Below, one piece after another: positions 1 to 9,609 of a stretch of 64,000 bases of DNA (position 1 is its first letter; the number at the start of each line of letters is the position of its first letter). The notes below the pieces were generated by a model. The model was not told the DNA's origin and ran no database searches. It was given only the letters and a program-made list of their open reading frames with translations. The stretch is taken from assembly GCF_008086595.1 (NCBI RefSeq), contig NZ_RXYA01000008.1, positions 62,001 to 126,000 of the forward strand. The letters run 5' to 3'. The position numbers and the translations under genes were made by a program. This stretch comes from Acetobacterium paludosum. Its GTDB lineage: Bacteria > Bacillota > Clostridia > Eubacteriales > Eubacteriaceae.

Positions 1-75
1 GTTTGCGAGTTTCCCGCCGTTCGCAGGCAATCTCCAAGTGAGTGTGAGGACTCATTTGACTCATTGCCTTCACGT

Positions 76-104
76 AAAAAAAAGAGGGCGGAATACTCCG
101 CCCC
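76..104 (-). terminator. rpsO terminator
   Basis: On the minus strand a GGGCGGA / TCCGCCC stem with a 4-base loop is followed by CTTTTTTTT. It lies directly after the rpsO stop codon. Bases 1-75 beyond it hold no complete gene; pnp often follows rpsO, but nothing visible here proves that. Confidence 0.9.
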
Positions 105-107
105 AAA

Positions 108-374
108 TTATTTTCTTAAGCCTAATCTTTGGATTAGTTCACGATATCGATTGATATCTTTGCCTTTTAAATAAGTTAATAATCGTCTTCGTTGTCCTAC
201 AAGTTTTAGCAGGCCACGTCGTGAGTGATGATCTTTTTTGTGAATTTGAAGATGTCCGTTAAGATCATTTATTCTTGCTGTCAGCAATGCAATTTGAACT
301 TCTGGTGAACCGGTGTCACCATCATGTCTTTTGTAGTCATTGACTACTGTTTCTTTTACTTCTTTACTAATCAT
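108..374 (-). CDS. rpsO: 30S ribosomal protein S15
   Basis: An 88-residue primary 16S rRNA-binding protein of the small subunit. The family signature is clear throughout: [11 protein letters not shown] near residue 17, [12 protein letters not shown] near residue 44 and the LGLRK end. The frame stays open upstream to 431. The ATG at 374 is preferred because it follows AAGGAG by 7 bases and gives the standard S15 length and N-terminus (MISKEVK). It is separated from ribF by 120 bases and has its own terminator, so it can be made as a short transcript. Confidence 0.97.
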   Translation of the reverse strand: MISKEVKETVVNDYKRHDGDTGSPEVQIALLTARINDLNGHLQIHKKDHHSRRGLLKLVGQRRRLLTYLKGKDINRYRELIQRLGLRK

Positions 375-494
375 TTTTTTCTCCTTATTTTTCAAATTAT
401 CCATAGACCGAGTATTTTGTTGGAGTTTCAAAAAACCAAGTGAATGGAATTAACTTGTTAATTGTATCATAAGCACTAAATTATGTAAATAATT

Positions 495-1403
495 TTATTT
501 TATGTAATTTTTCTGAATGTCTTCGATATCACTTTTTATTCGCACAACTAAATCGTCAATCGTATCAAATTTAATCTCATTTCGTATTTTATTCTTAAAG
601 ACAATCGTTATTTCTTCATCGTAGATATTCTCATCAAAATCATAAATATATGTTTCAATGCTAAAAGGATGTTTTTCAAAGGTTGGATTGCAGCCTAAAT
701 TTGTTAATCCATTATAGCATCTTCCGTTATAATAAACATGCGTATAGTAAACACCGGTGTTCGGTAAAACTATTTTTTTATCCAACTTAATATTTGCCGT
801 TGGAATTCCGTATTGACGTCCCAGTCTTTTCCCCTGAACAACTCTACCGGTTAACGCATAATCACGTCCCAGGAAATCTTTTACTTCTTCAACCTGTCCG
901 CAACTAATCAACTCTCTGATCAAAGTTGAACTGACTGAGTGCTCATCAATAATAAATTGGGGGAGAATCTCCACGGCAAATCCATATTTTTTTCCAAGTT
1001 CTGTTAATATCTCTGTCGTTCCTGATCCTTTGTAACCAAAATTATAATTGTATCCCACTACAAGTGTTTTCACCTTGTATTTTTTTAAAAGATATTCGGT
1101 AATAAATTTTTCAGGAGTCAGTTTCATCAGTCTTTCTGTAAAGGGATTTAAAAATACGTAGTCTAAACCAAATTCGCGAATGATCGATTCTTTTTCAGTG
1201 TTTGAAGTAATCAACCATGGTGTATAATTTGGAAAAATAAGTTCAAGGGGGTGCTCATTAAAGGTCATCACCCCTGTCTTCAATCCTAATTGATTGCCAA
1301 TTTCTTTTGTTTTTTTCAAAAGGGCCTGATGTCCCCGGTGTACACCGTCAAAAAAGCCCAGCGCTAAAACAATTTCTTCTCCATGATATAAGGTCTTTGT
1401 CAT
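495..1403 (-). CDS. ribF: Bifunctional riboflavin kinase / FAD synthetase
   Basis: Converts riboflavin to FMN and FMN to FAD in the cytoplasm. The 302-residue protein has the usual two-part architecture. The N-terminal nucleotidyltransferase domain carries GFFDGVHRGHQ at about residues 17-27 (the HxGH-like ATP site) and SSTLIRE near residue 158. The C-terminal riboflavin kinase domain carries GRVVQGKRLGRQYGIPTAN around residues 186-204. The ATG follows GAGGAAAATTA. It is the gene after truB, 9 bases downstream, as in many Firmicutes, so it probably belongs to the same long transcript. Confidence 0.96.
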   Translation of the reverse strand: MTKTLYHGEEIVLALGFFDGVHRGHQALLKKTKEIGNQLGLKTGVMTFNEHPLELIFPNYTPWLITSNTEKESIIREFGLDYVFLNPFTERLMKLTPEKFITEYLLKKYKVKTLVVGYNYNFGYKGSGTTEILTELGKKYGFAVEILPQFIIDEHSVSSTLIRELISCGQVEEVKDFLGRDYALTGRVVQGKRLGRQYGIPTANIKLDKKIVLPNTGVYYTHVYYNGRCYNGLTNLGCNPTFEKHPFSIETYIYDFDENIYDEEITIVFKNKIRNEIKFDTIDDLVVRIKSDIEDIQKNYIK

Positions 1404-1412
1404 TAATTTTCC

Positions 1413-2333
1413 TCACAATAATTTGCTGGGTTTTACGTAGTTTCCGTCTTCATCATCACTAAAATAGAACTTGCCCATTCCCACCAATTTTTCATTATCA
1501 TATAACCGTATTATTTCTGATGGTTTAAACTCATCAAACGATTCCACTACATTCCACTGATAAAGCTTGTTACCATTAATTAAAAATTTTTTTCCGTCTT
1601 CTGTAGCAGTTATCCGTTTGAATCCATCAAGAGAATATGCCAAAGGATAAATATGCGCATCTAATTGATCTTCCGTCACTTTTTCTTCAATTTCTGATAG
1701 CTTAAGTGCTTCTTCAATTAAAAAATCCCCAACCTGATGACGAGTCAAACTTCCCATACACCCATAAGTTCCCAGTGCTGTACCGATATCACGGCATAAA
1801 GAACGCATATAGGTGCCTTTTGAACAGGTTACCCGTATTATAGCTCGCTGCGTCTTTTCTGAAAATTCCAATAAAGATAGTTTAGATATATGAACGAGTC
1901 GGCTTGGTATTTCGACATTCTCACCATTTCTTGCGTAGTGGTAAAGCTTTTTTCCGTTCACGCGAATCGCTGAGTAGATGGGTGGTTTTTGTGAAATTGT
2001 TCCAGAAAATTGCTCCAATACTTTTTGAAAGACTGCTTGAATAATGCCGATATTCTGTTTCTCGTTAGTAACAACTCCTGACAGATCGCAGGTGTCTGTT
2101 TCCATCCCCAACACCACTTCGGCTTCATAGACTTTTTCATGATCCGTAATATACTCGACCATTTTTGTCGCTTTGCCAATACATAGAACAAGAACTCCTT
2201 CAGCATCTGGATCAAGAGTTCCTGTATGTCCTATTTTTTTAGTTTTCAATAGCTTCCGGGTTTTAAAGACAACATCGTGGGATGTCATCCCTTTCTCTTT
2301 ATAAACATTGAGATAACCATTATACTGTTTCAT
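1413..2333 (-). CDS. truB: tRNA pseudouridine(55) synthase
   Basis: Makes pseudouridine 55 in the T-arm of tRNA. It begins with YNGYLNVYKEKGMTS and carries the catalytic motif HTGTLDPDAEGVL, whose Asp is the nucleophile, and KPPIYSAIRVNGKKLY. About 306 residues, normal for the family. The start is uncertain: this ATG has a weak ribosome site, and an in-frame GTG at 2342 (AAAGAG four bases upstream) would add three residues. Either start lies inside the 3' end of nrnA, so translation is probably coupled. Confidence 0.95.
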   Translation of the reverse strand: MKQYNGYLNVYKEKGMTSHDVVFKTRKLLKTKKIGHTGTLDPDAEGVLVLCIGKATKMVEYITDHEKVYEAEVVLGMETDTCDLSGVVTNEKQNIGIIQAVFQKVLEQFSGTISQKPPIYSAIRVNGKKLYHYARNGENVEIPSRLVHISKLSLLEFSEKTQRAIIRVTCSKGTYMRSLCRDIGTALGTYGCMGSLTRHQVGDFLIEEALKLSEIEEKVTEDQLDAHIYPLAYSLDGFKRITATEDGKKFLINGNKLYQWNVVESFDEFKPSEIIRLYDNEKLVGMGKFYFSDDEDGNYVKPSKLL

Positions 2334-3288
2334 ATTGTTCACTTTGCTCTTTATAAACTTCCATCAGATCTTCCTTTAAAAGTTCAATATCACCAGTGAA
2401 ATTAAAACCTGCGGCTCGCTCGTGTCCACCACCACCATATTTTAAGGCAATTTCATGAATATCATATGGGAATTTTGCACGAAGCGACACTCGGTATTCT
2501 CCTGGTCTGACTTCTTTTAATAGTGCGGTAATATCTACCCCGATGGTATTTTGACCGACATTTGCAACATCATCGCTGATATTAATACTCCCGCCAAACT
2601 TCGTAATGGTATCATAATCTAAAACCATAAAGGCAATGGGCATACTGTCCAGAATCTCTAAGGAATGTATGGCGGCCCCGGTCATTTTCATTTGATCCAT
2701 ATTCTTTTGACTATGAAGCCTTTTTGAAAGATGAGCATAGCTTGGTTTGACTTTATAAAGTTCACTTGCAATGATGTGTGTATCAGTCGTCACGTTGGAA
2801 AATTGAAAACTTCCTGTATCGGTTGAAATTGCTGTAAAAATCGCATCCGCCATTTCCTCGTCAATTGTAACATCCAACGCCCGCAGGATACGAAATACAA
2901 TTTCGGCCGTCGCTCCGGTAATTTCAATACAATTAAGATCTCCGTAATGAGCATTGCTTTTATGGTGGTCAATGACTAATTTCACTTTTGTTTTCGGCAT
3001 TTTTTCAGGTGAAAATGCAAATTCACCAGTAGAGCAATCCATAAATAAAATAACATCATAGTTTTCTTGCAACTGTTGATTAAAACACTTAATCTCATTG
3101 AAAAAAAGTAATTTATCTTCAATCGGAAACTCAATATAATAGTCAACGGATTTATTCAACTGTTTCAAACCTTTTCCCATGGCTATCGCAGATCCGATCG
3201 CGTCTCCATCGGGTTTTTGATGAAGTAAAATCAAAAAGTTTTGGTTTTCCTTCAGACATTCTATTATTTCATCAGGAATTTTCTTCAT
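2320..3288 (-). CDS. nrnA: NrnA-type bifunctional oligoribonuclease / pAp phosphatase (DHH family)
   Basis: Degrades nanoRNAs and phosphoadenosine phosphate, and in related bacteria also linear cyclic-dinucleotide products. The 322-residue protein has the DHH phosphoesterase layout: HQKPDGDAIGSAIA near residue 23, LFMDCSTGE near 82, VIDHHKSNAHYGD near 107, and the DHHA1 motif GGGGHERAAGF near 286. The start codon overlaps the end of rbfA by 17 bases and has GAAGGAAG upstream. The order rbfA-nrnA-truB is a classical Firmicutes arrangement. Confidence 0.94.
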   Translation of the reverse strand: MKKIPDEIIECLKENQNFLILLHQKPDGDAIGSAIAMGKGLKQLNKSVDYYIEFPIEDKLLFFNEIKCFNQQLQENYDVILFMDCSTGEFAFSPEKMPKTKVKLVIDHHKSNAHYGDLNCIEITGATAEIVFRILRALDVTIDEEMADAIFTAISTDTGSFQFSNVTTDTHIIASELYKVKPSYAHLSKRLHSQKNMDQMKMTGAAIHSLEILDSMPIAFMVLDYDTITKFGGSINISDDVANVGQNTIGVDITALLKEVRPGEYRVSLRAKFPYDIHEIALKYGGGGHERAAGFNFTGDIELLKEDLMEVYKEQSEQYETV

Positions 3289-3673
3289 TATCTTCCTTCA
3301 ATTCTTGATCAACTTTTATTTCTTTATCATCCTTCAAACTTTTTAAAATTGATTCAATATGCATTCCGTATTCCACCGAATCGTCAATTTCAAATATCAA
3401 TGCTGGTACAGAATGAACGGTAATCACTTTTCCAAGACTGGATCTTAAAAAGCTTTTGGCATTGTTCAACAGTTCAACTACCGCTTTTTTCTGGGCTTCA
3501 TCTCCAAAGATACTGACATAAACAGTCGCTGTCTTGAGATCCGGAGTTGCCCTAACCCTGGTAATGCTAACATTGCTGTCTCTAATTCGAGTATCCTTCA
3601 TTTTATGTATAATGATCAGACTCAATTCTCTTTGAATTTGTCCGTTAATTTTTTCGTTACGATGAGATGCCAT
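3272..3673 (-). CDS. rbfA: 30S ribosome-binding factor A
   Basis: A KH-fold assembly factor that binds the immature 30S subunit. The 133-residue protein opens with the typical HRNEKINGQIQRELSLII and contains TRVRATPDLKTATVYVSIFGD, the conserved core strand region. The ATG is preceded by AAGGAGGTCAATGAT. It lies 39 bases after infB in the same direction. The last 20 or so residues are acidic and Lys-rich (KEIKVDQELKEDNEENS), a common variable tail. Confidence 0.95.
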   Translation of the reverse strand: MASHRNEKINGQIQRELSLIIIHKMKDTRIRDSNVSITRVRATPDLKTATVYVSIFGDEAQKKAVVELLNNAKSFLRSSLGKVITVHSVPALIFEIDDSVEYGMHIESILKSLKDDKEIKVDQELKEDNEENS

Positions 3674-3712
3674 ATCATTGACCTCCTTCAGTATGAAAGA
3701 TAGGACATTTGT

Positions 3713-5950
3713 CTATCTTTCGATTTTTTCCATAGTAAATGCTTCAATGTTATCGCCAACTTTTAAATCGTTGTATTTTTCGATTCCAATACCACATTCA
3801 TAGCCGGAATTAACTTCTTTTACATCATCCTTAAAACGTCTCATTGAAGCAATTTTCCCCTCAAATACAACAATGCCATCCCTGATAATTCGAACATCAT
3901 CATTTCGGTTAATTTTTCCATCTGTTATATAGGTTCCGGCGATGGTGCCAATGCTAGGTATTTTGAATACTTCTCTGACCTCGGCATTACCCATGACTTT
4001 TTCCCGGAATTCAGGTGCAAGCATGCCTTCCATGGCTTTCTTGATATCTTCAACAGCGTCATAAATGACTCGGTAAAGTCGAATATCAACATCTTCCGTT
4101 TCAGCAAGTTTAACGGCATTTTTATCAGGTCTTACATTAAAGCCGATCACAATGGCATTTGAAGTCGCTGCCAGCATAACATCGGTCTCATTAATAGCAC
4201 CTACGGCACCATGGATCACATTGATTCGTACCGACTCATTATCAAGTTTTTCCAGTGATTGCTTAATCGCTTCGATTGAACCCTGAACATCTGCTTTGAT
4301 GATAATATTAACATCTTGGATATTACCATCCTGGATCTGACTGAAAAGATCATCCAATGAAATATTTGAACGACGTTGTCGTTCTCCTTTTTGCATATCT
4401 TTTCGTTTTTCTGCCAATTGTCGAGCTTCTTTTTCATTTTCCAGCACAATAAAATCATCGCCAGCTATCGGAATATCAGATAAACCCGAAATTTCAACGG
4501 GTGTAGAAGGTCCGGCTTTTTTAAGTCGTTTCCCTTTATCGTCAATCATGGCTTTAATCTTACCATAAGTTGTGCCGGTAAGAATGCAGTCTCCAACATG
4601 TAAGGTTCCTTGTTGAACAAGTAAAGATGCTACTGGACCTTTTCCCCGTTTCACCTGTGCTTCAATAACCGTTCCTCTGGCTTCACGTGTTGGATCCGCT
4701 TTTAATTCTTCTACTTCAGCCATCAGGATAATCATCTCTAATAGTGCGTCAATTCCTTCGCCTGTTTTTGCTGAAACCAAAACGGCGATCGTTTCTCCGC
4801 CCCATTCTTCAACGACAAGGCCATATTCTGTTAATTCCTGTTTGACGCGATCTGGATTTGCTCCCGGTTTATCAATTTTGTTAATGGCAACCAGAATTGG
4901 AACACCGGCCGCCTTAGCATGATTAATTGCCTCAATTGTCTGTGGCATGACGCCATCATCCGCCGCAACAACCAATACCGCAATATCCGTTATTTGTGCC
5001 CCTCGAGAACGCATCGCTGTAAAAGCTTCATGTCCAGGTGTATCAATAAAGGTAATGGCCTGTTTTTTGATATTTACAGTGTAGGCTCCAATATGCTGAG
5101 TGATGCCGCCGGCTTCTCCCGCAATTACATTGGCTTTACGAATACGGTCAAGCAATGATGTTTTCCCATGATCAACATGTCCCATAACGGTGACGACAGG
5201 AGGTCGCAATACTTCATTTCCAGTTTCTTCTTCGTCATATTCCTCAAGAATTTTGGAAACCACATCTTCAATTTCAATAGCCTCAACTTCAAGGTCAAAT
5301 TCGGCTGCGACGATGGCAGCTGTTTCATAATCAATTTCTTGATTGATGTTAACCATGGAACCAGACGCCATCAATGTTTTGATGATATCCGTTGCGTTTA
5401 ATTCGAGAATTTCAGCAAGTTCCCCGACGGTTAGAATGTCAGGAATTTCAAAAACCTGATTCAATTGAACCGTTTTCTTTTTTTCATCCTTAATTCGTTT
5501 GTAAACGCTTCGTGCTGTTTTTTCTTTTTTGCTATGATCTCTCACCTTAGGTTGTTGTCCCTGGTTTGCCGATACCGGTCGTTTTTTATCTTCTGTTTTC
5601 TTAGGCACATTGCCCCCTGTATTTTTTTGACTTTTTTGATTGCTTTGATTTTTTTGTGGTGCCTTTTGTGGTGCCTTTTGTGGTGCTTTTCCGGTTTGAG
5701 TTTCTTTTTTTGATGCACTTTGAAACTTTTGATTCTCATTATCTTGTGAAACTTCTTTTTTATTATCTGCTTCTAAATCCGCCAGATATTTATCTTTATC
5801 AAATTTCTCTTCAAACTCAGCTACTTGTTGATCAGTCAGGGCACTCATATGATTTTTTACAGGAATATTGTGTTTGTTTAAAATAGCTACAAATTCTTTG
5901 CTGGGGATATTATATTTTTTTGCAAAATCGTATACTCTTAATTTTGACAT
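3713..5950 (-). CDS. infB: Translation initiation factor IF-2
   Basis: GTPase that places initiator tRNA on the 30S subunit. The 745-residue protein has an IF2_N domain (about 1-60), a charged linker, a second IF2_N repeat (about 165-220), and the G domain beginning near residue 250 with [16 protein letters not shown] (G1), then [12 protein letters not shown] (G3) and NKIDKP (G4), followed by domains II-IV. The linker contains a fourfold Ala-Pro-Gln-Lys repeat near residue 90 that is also repetitive at the DNA level (5650-5690). The start follows AAGGGAGGAATAAT. It sits in the nusA operon. Confidence 0.98.
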   Translation of the reverse strand: MSKLRVYDFAKKYNIPSKEFVAILNKHNIPVKNHMSALTDQQVAEFEEKFDKDKYLADLEADNKKEVSQDNENQKFQSASKKETQTGKAPQKAPQKAPQKNQSNQKSQKNTGGNVPKKTEDKKRPVSANQGQQPKVRDHSKKEKTARSVYKRIKDEKKKTVQLNQVFEIPDILTVGELAEILELNATDIIKTLMASGSMVNINQEIDYETAAIVAAEFDLEVEAIEIEDVVSKILEEYDEEETGNEVLRPPVVTVMGHVDHGKTSLLDRIRKANVIAGEAGGITQHIGAYTVNIKKQAITFIDTPGHEAFTAMRSRGAQITDIAVLVVAADDGVMPQTIEAINHAKAAGVPILVAINKIDKPGANPDRVKQELTEYGLVVEEWGGETIAVLVSAKTGEGIDALLEMIILMAEVEELKADPTREARGTVIEAQVKRGKGPVASLLVQQGTLHVGDCILTGTTYGKIKAMIDDKGKRLKKAGPSTPVEISGLSDIPIAGDDFIVLENEKEARQLAEKRKDMQKGERQRRSNISLDDLFSQIQDGNIQDVNIIIKADVQGSIEAIKQSLEKLDNESVRINVIHGAVGAINETDVMLAATSNAIVIGFNVRPDKNAVKLAETEDVDIRLYRVIYDAVEDIKKAMEGMLAPEFREKVMGNAEVREVFKIPSIGTIAGTYITDGKINRNDDVRIIRDGIVVFEGKIASMRRFKDDVKEVNSGYECGIGIEKYNDLKVGDNIEAFTMEKIER

Positions 5951-5969
5951 ATTATTCCTCCCTTCAAAT

Positions 5970-5993
5970 TTTTATTTATTTATTTATTTATTT
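5970..5993. repeat. TTTA simple sequence repeat between rnpM and infB
   Basis: About six copies of TTTA run through the 37-base spacer between rnpM and infB and include the rnpM stop codon. On the transcript it reads as a TAAA repeat just upstream of the infB ribosome site. Such tracts can change length by slippage; whether this one does is unknown. Confidence 0.8.
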
Positions 5994-6263
5994 GTTCATT
6001 TTTACTTTTTCCATTAGTTGCTGACGAACGGCATCGACAACTTCCTTATCTACTTTTCTTTTAAATGCTCGTTCCAGGTAATTTTTATTCAAAAATTGAT
6101 CCACGCAAGCTTCGGATTTACACACATAGGCGCCACGTCCATTCGCTTTTCCCGTGGAATCAAAAAAAATTTCTCCAGATTTATCTGACACAATCCTTAA
6201 TAAGTCCCGTTTATCAAATTTCGAATGGCATATAACACAGGTTCTCTGTGGAATTTTTTTCAT
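5988..6263 (-). CDS. rnpM: YlxR/RnpM family RNA-binding protein
   Basis: A 91-residue member of the YlxR family, recently named RnpM because the Bacillus protein binds RNase P RNA. Visible signatures are RTCVICHSKFDKRDLLRIV at residues 7-25 (with a CxxC pair) and GRGAYVCKSEAC around residue 43. It lies between nusA and infB, its standard place. The L7Ae-like ylxQ gene that often follows it is absent here. ATG preceded by GAGAGG. Confidence 0.93.
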   Translation of the reverse strand: MKKIPQRTCVICHSKFDKRDLLRIVSDKSGEIFFDSTGKANGRGAYVCKSEACVDQFLNKNYLERAFKRKVDKEVVDAVRQQLMEKVKMNK

Positions 6264-6331
6264 ATATTACCTCTCTGACATCGATCTTTTATAATATTAT
6301 AGCATAAAAAGCTATAGTATTGATTAAACCT

Positions 6332-7555
6332 TTAACTTTCTAGCTCAAGCTCATCTGCAAGTTTTAGTTCAGGTTCAGGTTCAGGTTCTTCTACTAATTC
6401 AAGGTTTTCCGCAAAGTCAAGCGCTTCTGCCACCTCAAGTTCTTCCAACTCAAGTTCTTCTTTTAGTTCTAAAAGAATATCTTCATTTTCATTATCTGAT
6501 TTTTTATCAATCTGATATTTGCTGGCATAGTCAAGTTTGCTTTTAATATCAATTTTCCAACCGGTAAGTTTTGCTGCTAACCTTACATTCTGTCCTTCTT
6601 TACCAATTGCCAGTGAAAGTTGATAATCGTCCACAATGGCAATAGCGGTTTTTTCATCTTTATTCGGCAGTACTTGAACAACTTTTGCAGGACTTAATGC
6701 ATTTGAAAGATACTCATCGATATTTTCACTCCATTTAATAACATCGATCTTTTCTCCTCTTAATTCATTAATGATATTTTGTACCCGAACGCCCTTTTGT
6801 CCTACACAAGCTCCAACTGGATCAATACTCGGATCATTGGCTTTTACAGCCACCTTTGTTCTCGAACCGGCTTCTCGGGATATGGAAATAATGTCCACAA
6901 TACCATCAAATATTTCGGGTACTTCTGATTCAAACAAGCGTTTCACTAATCCTGGATGAGTTCTCGATACATTAACCTGAGGACCTTTTGTTGTTTTCTT
7001 AACCATCAATAAATATACTTTTATTCTTTGGTTAATGTCATATGCTTCTCCCGGTATTTGTTCCGATGGCAACATCACTGCTTCAAGTTTTCCAACTTCA
7101 ACATAAACAACACCTTTTTCAACCCGTTTGATAATTCCGGTTAAAACTTCATCTTGTCTTTCAAGATAATCATTATAAATGATATTTCGTTCAGCCTCTT
7201 TAATTCGCTGAATAATTAGCTGTTTTGCATTTTGTGCAGCAATTCTACCAAAATCTCTGGGTCTTACTTCTTTACGAAAGAAGTCTCCGATATTATAGTT
7301 CGGATCAATTTCTCTAGCTTTATCGAGTGAAATCTGATTTTGATCATTTTCCGGTATTTCGACAATTTCTTTCATCGCATATACTTGAATATCCCCGGAT
7401 TCACGATCAATATTAATTTCCACATTATGTGCATTTCCATAATTTTTTTTATATGCCGTGGTGATCGCTGCCTCAATGGCTTGAATTAATTCTTCTTTAT
7501 CAATTGATTTCTCTTCTTGAATTATATCTAGAGCTCTAATAAACTCCGCATTCAT
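6332..7555 (-). CDS. nusA: Transcription termination/antitermination factor NusA
   Basis: Binds RNA polymerase and nascent RNA. The 407-residue protein has the NusA N-terminal domain (about 1-125), an S1 domain (about 130-200, GIIKRVEKGVVYVEVG), and two KH domains, the first with DPVGACVGQKGVRVQNI near residue 250 and the second with LAIGKEGQNVRLAAKL near residue 320. The last 50 residues are an acidic Glu/Leu/Pro-rich tail (EEPEPEPELK) that I do not expect in a minimal Firmicutes NusA. It lies 23 bases after rimP. Confidence 0.96.
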   Translation of the reverse strand: MNAEFIRALDIIQEEKSIDKEELIQAIEAAITTAYKKNYGNAHNVEINIDRESGDIQVYAMKEIVEIPENDQNQISLDKAREIDPNYNIGDFFRKEVRPRDFGRIAAQNAKQLIIQRIKEAERNIIYNDYLERQDEVLTGIIKRVEKGVVYVEVGKLEAVMLPSEQIPGEAYDINQRIKVYLLMVKKTTKGPQVNVSRTHPGLVKRLFESEVPEIFDGIVDIISISREAGSRTKVAVKANDPSIDPVGACVGQKGVRVQNIINELRGEKIDVIKWSENIDEYLSNALSPAKVVQVLPNKDEKTAIAIVDDYQLSLAIGKEGQNVRLAAKLTGWKIDIKSKLDYASKYQIDKKSDNENEDILLELKEELELEELEVAEALDFAENLELVEEPEPEPELKLADELELES

Positions 7556-7578
7556 AATTGTTTTTTCCGCCTTCCATG

Positions 7579-8070
7579 TTATTCAGCAGTTGGATGAGGA
7601 TTAAAATTCAACTCATCCAATAGATTTGCTTTTGCAATTTTATTATTTTCCAGTTCTAATAGTTCACCTGTTTCAAGTTCAAGGGAAAGACCTTCAGGTG
7701 TATATGTCTTTAATACCCCTTGAAAATCTTTCTTCCCATTTAAAGGTGCGAAAAGATGAATGGTTATTGTTTTGTTAATACTCGCCATAAAATGCCGGTC
7801 TTTTTTCAACGGCCGATCAATCCCCGGAGAAGAGACTTCTAAAAAATAGCCTTGTTCAATCGGATCTTTTTCATCTAAAACTTCACTCACTTTTCGGCTG
7901 ACTTTTTCGCAGTCATCCATTGTGATACCTTTTTCCGAATCAATATAGAGAATTAAGTACCAATCTTTTCCACCTTTTTCAAAGGTGAGATCTGCTAATT
8001 CATAATCAAGTGATTCTACAACTGGAGCAATCAGTTCTTCTAAAAAAACTTCTTTAGATATTTTTTTCAT
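7579..8070 (-). CDS. rimP: Ribosome maturation factor RimP
   Basis: A 163-residue 30S assembly factor. The N-terminal domain (APVVESLDYELADLTFEKGGKDWYLILYID) and the central VSSPGIDRPLKKDRHF motif near residue 80 are diagnostic. The ATG follows AAAGGATTAACT. It is the first gene of the rimP-nusA-rnpM-infB-rbfA-nrnA-truB-ribF group and is preceded by a structured 240-base leader rather than by another gene. Confidence 0.95.
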   Translation of the reverse strand: MKKISKEVFLEELIAPVVESLDYELADLTFEKGGKDWYLILYIDSEKGITMDDCEKVSRKVSEVLDEKDPIEQGYFLEVSSPGIDRPLKKDRHFMASINKTITIHLFAPLNGKKDFQGVLKTYTPEGLSLELETGELLELENNKIAKANLLDELNFNPHPTAE

Positions 8071-8097
8071 AGTTAATCCTTTTTGTTATAATTGTGT

Positions 8098-8262
8098 ATT
8101 TATCAATCTTTAAATTAATAGTTAACCGCCTGCCTTTAAAGAGTCACCCTATAGGCATTTAGCTTGGGGTTCCGGGCAGTCTTTATTATCTGAATGCAAG
8201 CATTTGTTTAGCTTGTGCCCATGCGTAAAATAGTTAAGAGTGGGTCTCCCCACTCTTAATGA
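8098..8262 (-). ncRNA. Structured leader or intergenic RNA upstream of rimP (unassigned)
   Basis: The 244-base gap between frr and rimP is not simple spacer. Read on the minus strand it holds a perfect 11-base-pair hairpin (8234-8259; arms TTAAGAGTGGG, loop of four), then a CAAGC/GCTTG stem (8197-8201 with 8211-8215), then an arm closed by CTGCC/GGCAG (8130-8134 with 8175-8179) around CCTATAGG. The octamer AAGCTAAA occurs twice. No U-run follows the long hairpin on either strand, so it is not an ordinary terminator. I do not recognise a named riboswitch class. It may be a leader of the rimP operon or an independent small RNA. Confidence 0.45.
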
Positions 8263-8314
8263 AATACTATTTAATTGAATAAACAATTAAAAAATTCATA
8301 TCTCATAAAAACAA

Positions 8315-8872
8315 CTAAACTTCTAAAATTTCCACTTCTTTATCTTTTAGAATCTGTTCAATGTTTTTAATCTCATCGTCCGTTACTTTTTGGATTTCCT
8401 TCTCACCCTGTTTTAAATCATCTTCGGTGATCAATCCTTCTTTTTGGGCATCTTTCAAATCCTGTATGGCATGTCTGCGTATGTTTCGCATTGTTACCTT
8501 ACATTCTTCGCCATACTTTTTAACCAGTTTAACTAATTCTTTGCGGCGTTCTTCGGTAAGCTGAGGAATCAGTAAACGGATGATTTTGCCATCATTTGAT
8601 GGGTTAAAACCAAGATCGGATTTAAGAATGCCTTTTTCTATGGCTGATATTGAAGTGGCGTCATAGGGTTGTATGACAATCATTCTCGGCTCAGGCGTAC
8701 TGATGTTGGCAAGCTGATTTAAGCTGGTTGGTGAGCCATAATAATCTACCATAACCCTGTCAAGTATCCGGGGATTCGCCCGACCTGCCCTTAAACTACC
8801 TAAACTTTCGTTTAGATTTATCAGTGCCTTTGCCATTTTCTCATTTGTTGTTGCCTTAATCTCATTTACCAT
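8315..8872 (-). CDS. frr: Ribosome recycling factor
   Basis: Splits the post-termination ribosome together with EF-G. The 185 residues match the family length and carry LRAGRANPRILDRVMVDYYGSPTSLNQLANIS at about 26-57 and the conserved C-terminal helix LKQGEKEIQKVTDDEI. The ATG follows AGGAGGTATAGAAG and lies 3 bases after the pyrH stop, so pyrH-frr is one transcript. No uppS-cdsA-dxr group follows it, unlike many Firmicutes. Confidence 0.97.
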   Translation of the reverse strand: MVNEIKATTNEKMAKALINLNESLGSLRAGRANPRILDRVMVDYYGSPTSLNQLANISTPEPRMIVIQPYDATSISAIEKGILKSDLGFNPSNDGKIIRLLIPQLTEERRKELVKLVKKYGEECKVTMRNIRRHAIQDLKDAQKEGLITEDDLKQGEKEIQKVTDDEIKNIEQILKDKEVEILEV

Positions 8873-8875
8873 CTT

Positions 8876-9586
8876 CTATACCTCCTGAATAATTGTTCCG
8901 ATTTTTTCGCCCATAACGGCACGCAAAATATTTTTCGGTTCATTTAAACCAAATACTAGAATGGGAATGTGATTATCCATACACAGTGATGTTGCAGTGG
9001 AATCCATAACCTTCAAGCCTTTATTCAGCACATCAATGTATGATAATTCTGTATATTTTTTCGCATCTGGATTGACTAATGGATCTGAGTCATATACCGC
9101 ATCGATGCTTTTTGCCAGTAAAATAATTTCCGCATCAATTTCCGCTGCTCTTAAAGCCGCAGTGGTATCCGTTGTAAAGAAGGGATTCCCGGTACCGGAA
9201 GCGAAAATAACAATTCTTCTTTTTTCGAGGTGGCGAATTGCTTTCCTGCGAATATATGGTTCAGCAATCTGTTTCATTTCAATGGCGGTTTGAACCCGGA
9301 CGGGTACACCCATTTCTTCAAGTACATCCTGGAGTCCAAGTGCATTGATGCAAGTTGCCAGCATCCCCATATAGTCCGCGGTTGATTTATCCATGCCTTC
9401 ACCACTGCGTCCGCGCCAAAAATTTCCCCCACCTACAACAATGGCAATCTCAACTCCCAGATCAAAAACTTCTTTAATCTGTTTACATATGGATTCTACT
9501 GTTGGTGTGTCAATTCCATGACCTGCGCTGCCAGCTAATGCTTCACCGCTTAATTTAATGATTACACGTTTATATTTCGGTTCCAT
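8876..9586 (-). CDS. pyrH: UMP kinase
   Basis: Phosphorylates UMP to UDP for pyrimidine nucleotide synthesis. The 236-residue amino-acid-kinase-fold protein shows KLSGEALAG at residue 12, [11 protein letters not shown] at about 50, [10 protein letters not shown] at about 69, and [17 protein letters not shown] near 130, all typical of bacterial PyrH. The ribosome site is GGAAGGGGGGG. A good promoter (9610-9638) precedes it, so it starts the pyrH-frr unit independently of tsf. Confidence 0.97.
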   Translation of the reverse strand: MEPKYKRVIIKLSGEALAGSAGHGIDTPTVESICKQIKEVFDLGVEIAIVVGGGNFWRGRSGEGMDKSTADYMGMLATCINALGLQDVLEEMGVPVRVQTAIEMKQIAEPYIRRKAIRHLEKRRIVIFASGTGNPFFTTDTTAALRAAEIDAEIILLAKSIDAVYDSDPLVNPDAKKYTELSYIDVLNKGLKVMDSTATSLCMDNHIPILVFGLNEPKNILRAVMGEKIGTIIQEV

Positions 9587-9609
9587 AAAACCCCCCCTTC
9601 CTTTTTTCC

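Noticed and set aside
1-75. Possible start of pnp after rpsO
   Set aside because: No start codon with ribosome site or recognisable PNPase sequence lies within these bases.
8160-8180. Resemblance of GGGGTTCCGG on the plus strand to the guanidine-I (ykkC) riboswitch start
   Set aside because: The other conserved ykkC segments are absent, and the plus strand leads antisense into frr.
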